The notes beneath the pieces were generated by a model. It was not told the DNA's origin and ran no database searches. It saw only the letters and a program-made list of their open reading frames with translations. Positions 56,822 to 64,000 of a DNA stretch of 64,000 nucleotides are shown piece after piece. This stretch comes from Streptomyces halobius. Its GTDB lineage: Bacteria; Actinomycetota; Actinomycetes; Streptomycetales; Streptomycetaceae. A program made the translations under genes and the position numbers. The stretch's first letter is position 1. Each line of letters begins with the position of its first letter. The stretch covers positions 1,736,001 to 1,800,000 of the forward strand of contig NZ_CP086322.1 in assembly GCF_023277745.1 (NCBI RefSeq). Direction: 5' to 3'.

Positions 56822-57594
56822 GGGCCGTCCTGGAGGCGGTGCTCGTCCAGGCGCCCGCGGAGCGCGCGGGCCGCCAGCCCCCGCTCCTCCCCCAGCACGA
56901 AAGCGGTGACACCCGCCTTCCGCCATGCGTCGTGGTCCTCCCGGGCGCGCGGAATCGCACAGAACGGCACGCCGGACTCTGCGCACGCCGTGTGCGTCCG
57001 CCGCAGGGCCTCGGTCACCTTGGGATGACGGGTCTGCCAGGGCACTCCGTAGGACTGGGAGAGATCGGCCGCGCCTTCGAGGACGAGGTCGACCCCGCCG
57101 CCGGCCAGGATCTCCGGCAGCGCGTCGACGCCTTCGGCGTCCTCGATCATCGCGACGACCATGACCTCCTCGTTGGCCAGCCGGATGTACTCGGTCAGGT
57201 CGATCAGGCCGAAGCCCGGCACACGTCCGCCATTGAGGCTGCGCATCCCCTCCGGCGCGTACCGGGCGGCCCGCACCGCCGCGTCCACATCGGACCGCGA
57301 CCGGATGTGCGGCACGACCACCCCCATCGCGCCCGCGTCCAGCGCGCGCAGGACGGCACCCGGATCCGACTCCGGGACCCTGACGAACGGCGTCAGTCCG
57401 ACGGCTTCGGCCGCCCGGATCAGGTTCTCCAGGCACTCGGGGTCGACCAGTGTGTGCTCGCTGTCCAGGATGACGAAGTCGTATCCGGCGCAACCGATCA
57501 TCTCGACCAGGGCGGGCGCGGGGATCGAGCAGAACAGGCCGTAGATCTCCCGCCCTGCGCGTAGTTTGCGCTTGACCGCGTTGGCTTTCAGCAT
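56818..57594 (-). CDS. sbnG: HpcH/HpaI-family aldolase, SbnG-like citrate synthase
   Basis: Class II pyruvate aldolase fold, 258 aa (SbnG is 259). FVILDSEHTLVDPECLE, PFVRVPESDPGAVLRALDAG, VVVPHIRSRSDV, VVAMIEDAEGVDALPEIL and DLVLEGAADLSQSYGV give the metal-binding Glu/Asp and substrate Arg set. SbnG makes citrate from oxaloacetate and acetyl-CoA, for use by the NIS synthetases, bypassing the TCA enzyme. The ATG shares one base with the upstream stop (TGATG). Alternative function: a general 2-oxo acid aldolase, but the operon makes a citrate-supply role likely. Confidence 0.87.
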   Translation of the reverse strand: MLKANAVKRKLRAGREIYGLFCSIPAPALVEMIGCAGYDFVILDSEHTLVDPECLENLIRAAEAVGLTPFVRVPESDPGAVLRALDAGAMGVVVPHIRSRSDVDAAVRAARYAPEGMRSLNGGRVPGFGLIDLTEYIRLANEEVMVVAMIEDAEGVDALPEILAGGGVDLVLEGAADLSQSYGVPWQTRHPKVTEALRRTHTACAESGVPFCAIPRAREDHDAWRKAGVTAFVLGEERGLAARALRGRLDEHRLQDGP

Positions 57595-59426
57595 CAGCGG
57601 CCCCCCACGCTGTGCGGCTGCCGCCGCATGGCCGGTTCCGCCAGCGGGTTCGGCACCGTGTGCATCCGGAGCTCGGTGTCCGGCAGCAGTCGGCGGGTGG
57701 TCAGCTTCTCCACCTCGACGGCCGGTTTGAAGACGTCGAACAGCTCGAAGCGGTCACCGAGTTCGGGAAAGCGCTTCTGGTAGGCGCGGATCTCGTCCCG
57801 TACGGTCGACCAGAAGTCCCGTTCGTCGAGCTGGTAGGCGTCGTCGAGGAACAGCCCGAGTTCCCCGAGGTTGATGAAGAAGAACGCGTCGAGCAGGAAG
57901 TCGGTGACCTGGTCGAGGTCGTCGGTTTCGAGGAACGAGTTGGCGTTGACGTGGTGGGGCGGGGGGCCCGCCAGCCGCGGGCAGGCGTCCGGCTCCGCGA
58001 GGTGGGCCCGGGAGAAACGGACGCCGTCGTGGAAGTCCCTCAGCGCCACCCGCCTCGGCACCCCGTCGACGTGTACCAGCACCATGTTCTGGGCGTGCGA
58101 CTCGCAGGCGATGCCGTGCCGGAAGAGCAGGTGCAGCAACGGGAGGACGCTCGCCCGTACCAGGCGGCGCAGCCAGCCGCGTACGCCGAGCGCGCCGATC
58201 CACGGGTCGATCGCCGGGGTGCCGTCCCGTTCCCGTGCCGTCAGCCCGGTGAAGGGCACCGCCCGTTCGCCCGGCCGGAGGAAGGGGTGCAGGCTCTCCC
58301 GCCAGATGCACGCCAGGGTCCCATACGTGTCGGACCGGACCAGGTCGGCGGCGGGCGGGGGGTCGACGGCGGTGCCCATGACCTCCCCGAGCACGATCAC
58401 CTGGCACTCGTCCCGCAGGAACGCGTCGCGCGCCACCACGCCGCGCAGCCAGTCCGAGACCGCGGGGGCGTTGCCCACGGTGTACGGGGCGAGCACTCTG
58501 CTCGTCGAGGTGTTGACGATGGACAACGCGAGCTTGAGGTAGGGGCGTTCGGGCGCGTCCCGGCAGCTCAGCGTGCGGATGGACTGTTGCGCGGCGAACG
58601 TGTGCGGGTCGTCGCCGAGCAGAATGATCTCGCGGCGGCGCAGCTGGTCCGCCCACGTCGGTGCGATCTGTTCACGCCACTGCCAGGGGTGTACCGGCAG
58701 GAGGGTGTAGTCCCCGGGGTCCTGGCCCGCTTCGCCGGTCAGGAGCCGGAACGCCTTCAGGGTGTCGTGGCCGAGTTGGGTGGCCACGAAGTCGTCCTCG
58801 GCCAGCGCTCCGGATATCGCCACCCGGGAGATGTCACGGCGGGCGGCGATCCACAGTGGCCGTATCGGGCGCAGGAACTCCGGCCCGTACGCCAGGTGGT
58901 CGTCGAGGTCGAAACCGATACGGGACTTGTAGGTGGGGTGGTACCGGTGCCCGTCGGTGACCGTTCCTTCCAGGGTGTCGTAGTCGTGTTCGGCGAGCGC
59001 ATCGCCCCGGCTGCGGCGGATGTGCTGGGCCAGCGCGTCCTTGACCAGCGTGGCCTCCAGCTCCCGGCAGAACCGGGCGAGGCACTCGGGGTCGGCGGTC
59101 AGCGCCTGCCTCGTCTCCCCGAGGAACCGGGTCACCGAGTCCGCCTCGACGCTCGTGCCGTCCGCCGCCGCCCGCCGCACCGGCTCCGGCCCGAGGGCCA
59201 CCCGGTCGAAGCCGTACCTGCGGCGGGCGGTGAACAGATAACGGACCGCGTGCCCTTGGTCGTCGCTGCCGTCCACGACGCACGATCCGTCCTCGGCGGT
59301 CGTCGCGCGGATCGCGTCCTCGTAGACCAGCGACTCCAGCAGCTGGCGGAACAGCCTGCGCCGGACGGTCACATAGGTCGGTGCACGCAGCGCGTCGACC
59401 ACGAGTCGGCGGGTCGGGATCGTCAT
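57594..59426 (-). CDS. IucA/IucC-family NIS siderophore synthetase (SbnF position)
   Basis: ATP-dependent synthetase of 610 aa that adenylates a carboxylate (citrate or a citryl intermediate) and joins an amine or alcohol, without a peptide synthetase. ATP-site motifs: GHRYHPTYKSRIGF, LLPVHPWQWREQI, AAQQSIRTLSC, the YLKLALSIVNTSTSRVL segment and GIACESHAQNMVLV. Full length. It overlaps the gene before it by ATGA (59423-59426). Position in the order C-D-E-F-G-H corresponds to sbnF. Which substrate it prefers cannot be decided. Confidence 0.92.
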   Translation of the reverse strand: MTIPTRRLVVDALRAPTYVTVRRRLFRQLLESLVYEDAIRATTAEDGSCVVDGSDDQGHAVRYLFTARRRYGFDRVALGPEPVRRAAADGTSVEADSVTRFLGETRQALTADPECLARFCRELEATLVKDALAQHIRRSRGDALAEHDYDTLEGTVTDGHRYHPTYKSRIGFDLDDHLAYGPEFLRPIRPLWIAARRDISRVAISGALAEDDFVATQLGHDTLKAFRLLTGEAGQDPGDYTLLPVHPWQWREQIAPTWADQLRRREIILLGDDPHTFAAQQSIRTLSCRDAPERPYLKLALSIVNTSTSRVLAPYTVGNAPAVSDWLRGVVARDAFLRDECQVIVLGEVMGTAVDPPPAADLVRSDTYGTLACIWRESLHPFLRPGERAVPFTGLTARERDGTPAIDPWIGALGVRGWLRRLVRASVLPLLHLLFRHGIACESHAQNMVLVHVDGVPRRVALRDFHDGVRFSRAHLAEPDACPRLAGPPPHHVNANSFLETDDLDQVTDFLLDAFFFINLGELGLFLDDAYQLDERDFWSTVRDEIRAYQKRFPELGDRFELFDVFKPAVEVEKLTTRRLLPDTELRMHTVPNPLAEPAMRRQPHSVGGR

Positions 59427-61132
59427 GGGCTCACCTCGAAGAGCAGGTTGGGGACATCCACGTACAGGGGGCTCTCGCCACGTCCGGCGAACCGGCTGAC
59501 CAGATTCGCCTTGGCGGGCAGCACCGGCCGCCGCAGCAGGTCGGCCGCCGTCTCGCTGCGGCTCGTCGCGAGGGTCCGGCGTGCCGCGCGGCAGAGCAGG
59601 GGCTCGTCGGCGTCGGTGTACCGCCCCAGCACGCTGATCAGGTGGCCGAGGTGATTGGTCACCGCGTTGTACCGCAGGCGCAGCCATGCTTCGTCGTGGT
59701 CGTAGAGCAGCGGGCTGTCCGGGGGGACGGCCCCTGGACGGAGCCGTTGCCTGCTCACACTGGTGCCTTCCATGTCCCGGACCCAGTACCGGGTGGGCCA
59801 TCCGCCTTCGGTGTGCAGCAACGAGTTCTGCACGTGGGCTTCGAAGCTGACGCCGTCCCGGTCGAAGATCTCCAGCAGCGGAAGCAGGGAGATGCCGAGA
59901 TAACGTCGCAGCCATTCCGCCACGTGGTCGGCCTCGGAGGCCGCGCCGGGGTCCGGTGCGCAGCGGCGGACCTCGTGGATCAGGTCCGGCACGTCGCCGT
60001 CCCGGTCCTCCAGCAGGCCGGCGAGCACGCGCGGGGCGGCCGAGCCGTCGGTGAACGGGTTCTCGCGGAACAGCACGGAGAAGTCCGCGGCGAGGTCGTC
60101 ACCGACCACGGCGGGGTCCACGGTGCGGAATCCGGTCTCGACCAGTACGGCGAATCCCGGATGCTCCCAGCTCGGCGCGAGGTCGGCGACGAGGGCGCCG
60201 GCGTCGGTCGCGCGGACGAGATGGGAAACCGGGTTGTTGCGGATGAAGTTGGTGATCCGCACGTGCAAGGGGAGCTTGAAGAAGGTCGGGAGGGCGGGGT
60301 CGCAGACCGTGCGCACCGAGGAGGTCGGGTAGACCTCCGGGCCGAGCGCGCCGAGGGCCACGAGCGATCCGTCCGCGACGAGTTGCGCCACCCGGGGGTT
60401 GCTCAGCAGGTACTCCGCCTGCCACGGGTGCGCCGGCAGTAGCGCGTGGTCCTGGCCGTCTCCGAGCACCTGTCCGGCTGCCGCGGCGACCGGAGCGGGA
60501 GTCCAGGGGCCGGGCGCCACCCTGCGTTCCAGCAGGATCCGCCGGTTCACCGCGAACCAGTGCGGGACGAATGCCGCGCCGAGCTCGGGTGCGTAGCGCT
60601 CCAGGTCGGCACCGAACCCCTGGGTGCTCTTCGGCGTCGGATGGAAGGGGTGGCCGAACACCAGGGACTGTTCCGCGTGCCGGCTCATGCCGTGCGGGTC
60701 GGCCGGGCATGGTCGCCGGTGCCGCAGGTACCGGGAGGTGGCCGCGATGCTGCTCTCGATCTGTTCGGCGAGTTCGCGTTTGCGGTCGGTGCCGTCAAAG
60801 GCCTGCGCGAACTCCTTGGCCGCGAGGGCGTCCACCTCGTCGAGCAGCAGCCGCACCACGTCGTCGTGGTCCACGGGGACACGTCGTCGGTCGGGCTGTT
60901 CCCGCCACACCTGACTGCCGTACTCGTGGTGGCCGAACACGGACCGGTGGCGCACGGCGAGGACCACGGCGGAGCCGGTGGCGGGCAGTTCGACGCGGCC
61001 GAGGTCGTCGCCGGTGGTGCCCAGAGTCGTGCCGGATTCCCGGAGATAGGTGTTGAGCAGTCGTGTGCGCGCCGCTTGCTCGGCGCGGGACCGCGCGGCG
61101 GTGGTGGTGGTCGCGTACTCAGCTGACGTCAT
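59423..61132 (-). CDS. IucA/IucC-family NIS siderophore synthetase (SbnE position)
   Basis: Second NIS synthetase, 569 aa. Motifs: FGHPFHPTPKSTQGF, LPAHPWQAEYLLS, VYPTSSVRTVCDPA, KLPLHVRITNFIRNNP, VSFEAHVQNSLLH and a typical C-terminal ferric-reductase-like IucA region. It overlaps the MFS gene upstream by ATGA (61129-61132) and the next synthetase downstream by ATGA. Corresponds to sbnE by order. Confidence 0.92.
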   Translation of the reverse strand: MTSAEYATTTTAARSRAEQAARTRLLNTYLRESGTTLGTTGDDLGRVELPATGSAVVLAVRHRSVFGHHEYGSQVWREQPDRRRVPVDHDDVVRLLLDEVDALAAKEFAQAFDGTDRKRELAEQIESSIAATSRYLRHRRPCPADPHGMSRHAEQSLVFGHPFHPTPKSTQGFGADLERYAPELGAAFVPHWFAVNRRILLERRVAPGPWTPAPVAAAAGQVLGDGQDHALLPAHPWQAEYLLSNPRVAQLVADGSLVALGALGPEVYPTSSVRTVCDPALPTFFKLPLHVRITNFIRNNPVSHLVRATDAGALVADLAPSWEHPGFAVLVETGFRTVDPAVVGDDLAADFSVLFRENPFTDGSAAPRVLAGLLEDRDGDVPDLIHEVRRCAPDPGAASEADHVAEWLRRYLGISLLPLLEIFDRDGVSFEAHVQNSLLHTEGGWPTRYWVRDMEGTSVSRQRLRPGAVPPDSPLLYDHDEAWLRLRYNAVTNHLGHLISVLGRYTDADEPLLCRAARRTLATSRSETAADLLRRPVLPAKANLVSRFAGRGESPLYVDVPNLLFEVSP

Positions 61133-62403
61133 GGCTTCACCTCGGGGAGGACCGGGACGGCGTCGGTCGCCGGGGGACGAGGATGGGCCCGCCGTAGGCG
61201 CGTGCCGAGTACGGCGAGGGCCGACGCTGCGATCAGCAGCGTGCCGATGGCGACGAAGGTTCCGGACAGGGGCAGCAGACCGGCTGCGAGCGCTCCCAGC
61301 AGCGGGCCGCACACCTGGCCGATGTCGAGCAGACCGGTGGTGGTGCCGAGCGCGGTTCCGCGGGCCTGTTCGGGCACGGTCTGGCACACCACGTGCAGCA
61401 CGGACTGGACGAGTGCGGCGAAACAGAATCCCTGCACGAGCCGCAGCGGCACCAGGAACTCCGGTGCCGTGGGGAGTCCTTGCAGGGCGACGGCGAGCGC
61501 GCAGCACGCGGCGGCGACCGCGAAGTTCACCGGGGCCGGGCCGCGGTCGTTGCGCCGGCCCCACCACGGGCCGCCGGCCAGGGCCGCGGCCCAGGTGGTC
61601 GCCTGGAGTACGCCCACCCAGACGGTCGCCGAGGACACCGACGTCGTGAGGCGTTCCACCCGCGGCGCGAGGACGACGACCAGGGCGAAGACGGCGGCCT
61701 GGCCCAGCAGCCCGGCCAGTACGAGGGTGCGGCTGAGCGGATGGGCCACGATACGGCCGAGCACCTCCCGCAGGGCGGGCCGCTCGCCGGCTTCCGGCCG
61801 TTGCCCCCGGACGGTCCTGCGGTGGGGCAGCATGCTCAGGGCCAGGAGGGCGGCGACGAGCAGCAGGCCGGCCACGCAACCGAACAACGTGCCGTACCCG
61901 AAGCGGCCGGCGAGCATGCTGCCGAGCAGGGGACCCAGGAGCGACCCGGCGCCGGTCGCCCCGAAGAGGCCGCCCAGAGCGCGCCCACGGCGGTGCGGCC
62001 CGGCCAGCGTGCTCGCGTAGGTCGCGGTGGGCCCGACGACCCCGCCGCAGGCGCCTTGCAGGAGCCGGCAGGCGAGGAATTCGCCCGGTGTGTCGGCCAG
62101 TGCCATCAGGCCGACGGCCACGGCGAGGCCCGCGTGCGCCCGTACGACCATGGCCTTGTGCCCGTACCGGTCGCCGACCACGCCCCACAGCGGTGCGCAG
62201 AGCAGGTGGGTGACCGCGGGCGCGGCGAGCGAGACCCCGGTCCACCACGCCACCTCCCCGGCGGGCAGTCCCAGCCCGGCGAGGTAGAACGGCAGCAGCG
62301 GAACCACGACGGTGAGCCCCGCGATGGCGGCGAACTGGCCGAACCACAGGATCCGGAACGCCCGCCGGTCGGCGGCCTGTGGTGTGGCTGCTGTGCCGGG
62401 CAT
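61129..62403 (-). CDS. MFS siderophore exporter (SbnD position)
   Basis: Membrane protein of 424 aa, about 12 transmembrane helices, starting FRILWFGQFAAIAGLTVVVP. GDRYGHKAMVVRAHAGLAV carries the loop 2-3 motif A, and RLLQGACGGVVGPTATY is a TetA/EntS-like signature. In staphyloferrin B SbnD exports the product; position here is the same. The start ATG shares a base with the stop of the upstream synthetase (TGATG). The frame continues upstream only as antisense reading. Confidence 0.91.
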   Translation of the reverse strand: MPGTAATPQAADRRAFRILWFGQFAAIAGLTVVVPLLPFYLAGLGLPAGEVAWWTGVSLAAPAVTHLLCAPLWGVVGDRYGHKAMVVRAHAGLAVAVGLMALADTPGEFLACRLLQGACGGVVGPTATYASTLAGPHRRGRALGGLFGATGAGSLLGPLLGSMLAGRFGYGTLFGCVAGLLLVAALLALSMLPHRRTVRGQRPEAGERPALREVLGRIVAHPLSRTLVLAGLLGQAAVFALVVVLAPRVERLTTSVSSATVWVGVLQATTWAAALAGGPWWGRRNDRGPAPVNFAVAAACCALAVALQGLPTAPEFLVPLRLVQGFCFAALVQSVLHVVCQTVPEQARGTALGTTTGLLDIGQVCGPLLGALAAGLLPLSGTFVAIGTLLIAASALAVLGTRLRRAHPRPPATDAVPVLPEVKP

Positions 62404-64000
62404 CACCGCACCACCGCGGGGGCCGGCGTCAGCGGGTTCGGCACCCGTCCGACGCCTGCCGGCATGCTGACGCCCGAGGAGCGGCCCTGGCGGAGCAGCG
62501 GCGCCAGAAGCTGCCGGCTGGGCCATTCCCCGGCGCGCAGCACCGCGTCGTCGACGAGCGTGGCGACCTGCTCGGGCAGCCGGAGCCGGTCCAGGCAGGC
62601 GGTGACGGCCGCGCGGAGCTCGGACCAGAAGATCCGCTCGTCGATCCGGTGGTGGCGGGCGAGCGCGTCGGCGATGCCGTAAAGGTTCACCTGGAACCCC
62701 AATGTCTGCAGATATGCGAGCAGGGCCCGGGGATCGGACAGTGTCAGCGACTGCGGAGCGCCCGGTTTGATGCGGTATCCGGGATTCTTTGTACCCGCGG
62801 CGGCCATCCAGTCCGGACAGAGCCGCAGCGTGTCGTGGTCCCGGAGGACGAACCGCCGTACCGCGCCGTCGGCCAGCACGACGACGACGTTCTGGCCGTG
62901 CATCTCCGGCAGGACCCCGTGGCGCAGAAAGCCGAACCCCATCGCACAGAACGCCTCGGCTACGGCGCGGAACAGGCCGGCCGGGTCGGCGCCGTCGAAC
63001 CCGGCCGCGGTGAGTGCCGGGGTGAGGACGTCCCACTCGTGCGCCGCCAGGGCGGCCATCGGCAGCACCAGCGCACCCGGATCGTCGAACAGGTCCGCGG
63101 GGTAGCGGCGGATCTGGGCGGCGAGGTGGCCCGGTCGGTCGGCGAACTCGTCGTCGCCGCCCGGAGCGCGCCAGCCGCACCACGTCCGCTCGTCGCAGAC
63201 CCGCGCCAGGGCGCCGAGGCCGGGATCGGACCGCAGCAGGGACGCCATGCACTCCTGCGCCCGCTCGCCGTTGTCCAGGTAACGGGGTGGCAGGAGCCGG
63301 GCGGCGCCCAGGGTGGCGACGCCGAGCGGCAGCTTCAGGTGCAGACCCGACTCCGGGGACGTGGTGAGGGTGCGCAGCGAGGACGTCGGATGGAAGCGGC
63401 CGAGTCCTCGGCTCAGCGGTACGGCCTCCCGGTCCGCCAGCTCCGGGGCGAACTCCCGCGGCAGGACGTGCTCGAACTGCCACGGATGGACCGGCACCGG
63501 CTGGTAGTCCTCCTCTCGTACGCCCGCGCGGCGCGCGCCCTCGGCCAGCAGCTGGAGTTCCCGGTCGTCCAGCAGCAGCTGGGCGAGCCCGCTCGACGCG
63601 TCACCGGTACCGAGCCGGAGGCGGTCACGGCGGACCGCGACCCAGTCCATGCCGAGCGCGGCCCGGCGCATGGGGCCGTACCGCCGGAGTTCGGCGGCCG
63701 ACCAGCCCGACGCCGCCCGCGCCGTCGGATGGAACGGCCGGTTCCTGGTCGCCGCGAAGCGTTCGCCCGCCAGCAGACCGCCGGGTCCGGGGGCCCGGTG
63801 GGGCAGCGCGGCAGAACCGCCGAGCGTCACCGCCGCGTGGTCGACGGCGGCCCGCAGGTCGGCGGCGACCTCGGCCGTCCGTATCCCGCTCCCGTCCCGC
63901 CCTTCGTGGAGGGCGGTCAGGACCTCACTCGGGGTGAGCGACCGCGGCCGCACGTCGGTGCCGAGGTGCCAGACCGGTCCGCGGGAGAAGCGATGGCGCT
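62403..64000 (-). CDS. IucA/IucC-family NIS siderophore synthetase (SbnC position), 5' partial
   Basis: Third NIS synthetase. About 531 residues are visible; family length is near 600, and the frame is open to the window edge (the GTG at 63953 is not necessarily the start; RGPVWHLGTDV precedes it in frame). Motifs: PFHPTARAASGW (Arg where the other two copies have Lys), PVPVHPWQFEHVL, HPTSSLRTL, LPLGVATLGAARLL, LPEMHGQNVVVVL. First visible gene of the operon, so its promoter and any iron box lie outside the window. Corresponds to sbnC by order. Confidence 0.9.
   Translation of the reverse strand, partial: RHRFSRGPVWHLGTDVRPRSLTPSEVLTALHEGRDGSGIRTAEVAADLRAAVDHAAVTLGGSAALPHRAPGPGGLLAGERFAATRNRPFHPTARAASGWSAAELRRYGPMRRAALGMDWVAVRRDRLRLGTGDASSGLAQLLLDDRELQLLAEGARRAGVREEDYQPVPVHPWQFEHVLPREFAPELADREAVPLSRGLGRFHPTSSLRTLTTSPESGLHLKLPLGVATLGAARLLPPRYLDNGERAQECMASLLRSDPGLGALARVCDERTWCGWRAPGGDDEFADRPGHLAAQIRRYPADLFDDPGALVLPMAALAAHEWDVLTPALTAAGFDGADPAGLFRAVAEAFCAMGFGFLRHGVLPEMHGQNVVVVLADGAVRRFVLRDHDTLRLCPDWMAAAGTKNPGYRIKPGAPQSLTLSDPRALLAYLQTLGFQVNLYGIADALARHHRIDERIFWSELRAAVTACLDRLRLPEQVATLVDDAVLRAGEWPSRQLLAPLLRQGRSSGVSMPAGVGRVPNPLTPAPAVVR

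Noticed and set aside
59381..60442. Plus-strand open frames across the siderophore synthetases
   Set aside because: Shadows of the IucA/IucC genes; no recognisable domains.

Overview
The window is very GC-rich DNA with strong third-position GC bias, many GTG/TTG starts, Tat and lipoprotein signal peptides, an AfsR-type regulator, a class F sortase and a TgmA/TgmB-type graspetide locus. All of this points to a Streptomyces or a close relative. Many ordinary genes alternate with truncated or frameshifted remnants, which is typical of an accessory, fast-evolving chromosome arm. No rRNA, tRNA, CRISPR array or complete insertion sequence was seen.

Layout. 0-3.1 kb: methylmalonyl-CoA mutase (5' end outside the window) and its chaperone MeaB. 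3.3-15 kb: a methyltransferase, secreted gamma-glutamyltransferase, DUF6314 protein, a betaine-type operon (aldehyde dehydrogenase, APC permease, ruined GMC choline oxidase/dehydrogenase), a secreted protein, a polyketide-synthase scrap, HD and HIT proteins and a Tat-secreted esterase. 15.2-27.5 kb: AfsR-like regulator, glycosyltransferase and NUDIX remnants, a helicase-associated/WYL protein, a CAP-domain secreted protein, a ricin-like secreted protein, an orphan histidine kinase, and a cell-wall protein beside its class F sortase. 27.9-29.3 kb: a graspetide precursor (tgmA) next to an ATP-grasp ligase gene broken by three frameshifts.

30.6-38.5 kb: the first standout locus, five genes joined by four ATGA overlaps. 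They encode a PaaK-like adenylating enzyme, an MFS exporter, a tandem GNAT protein, a LuxE-like acyl-protein synthetase and a fusion of LuxC acyl-CoA reductase with a second PaaK-like domain. This looks like an acid-activation and reduction pathway that makes an aldehyde from an unknown acid. 38.7-50 kb: DUF429 and a PCMT remnant, then a copper/disulfide group (DUF305 remnant, DUF2752, Sco1, TlpA, two small membrane proteins, CcdA, BNR lipoprotein) that shares an operator-like palindrome. An aminotransferase pseudogene, a trypsin remnant and an acyltransferase follow. 50.5-55.5 kb: a MarR/MFS divergent pair, a HAD phosphatase, an N-hydroxylase remnant and a double-HTH protein.

55.5-64 kb: the second standout locus, a minus-strand operon with three IucA/IucC (NIS) synthetases, an MFS exporter, a HpcH/HpaI aldolase and a PLP decarboxylase. 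The order is the same as sbnC-D-E-F-G-H of staphyloferrin B. Nearly every junction overlaps by 1 or 4 nt. Between the aldolase and decarboxylase lie two tandem 11-codon ORFs, each linked by ATGA to the next reading frame. The equivalents of sbnA/sbnB, and any iron box, would lie beyond the right edge.
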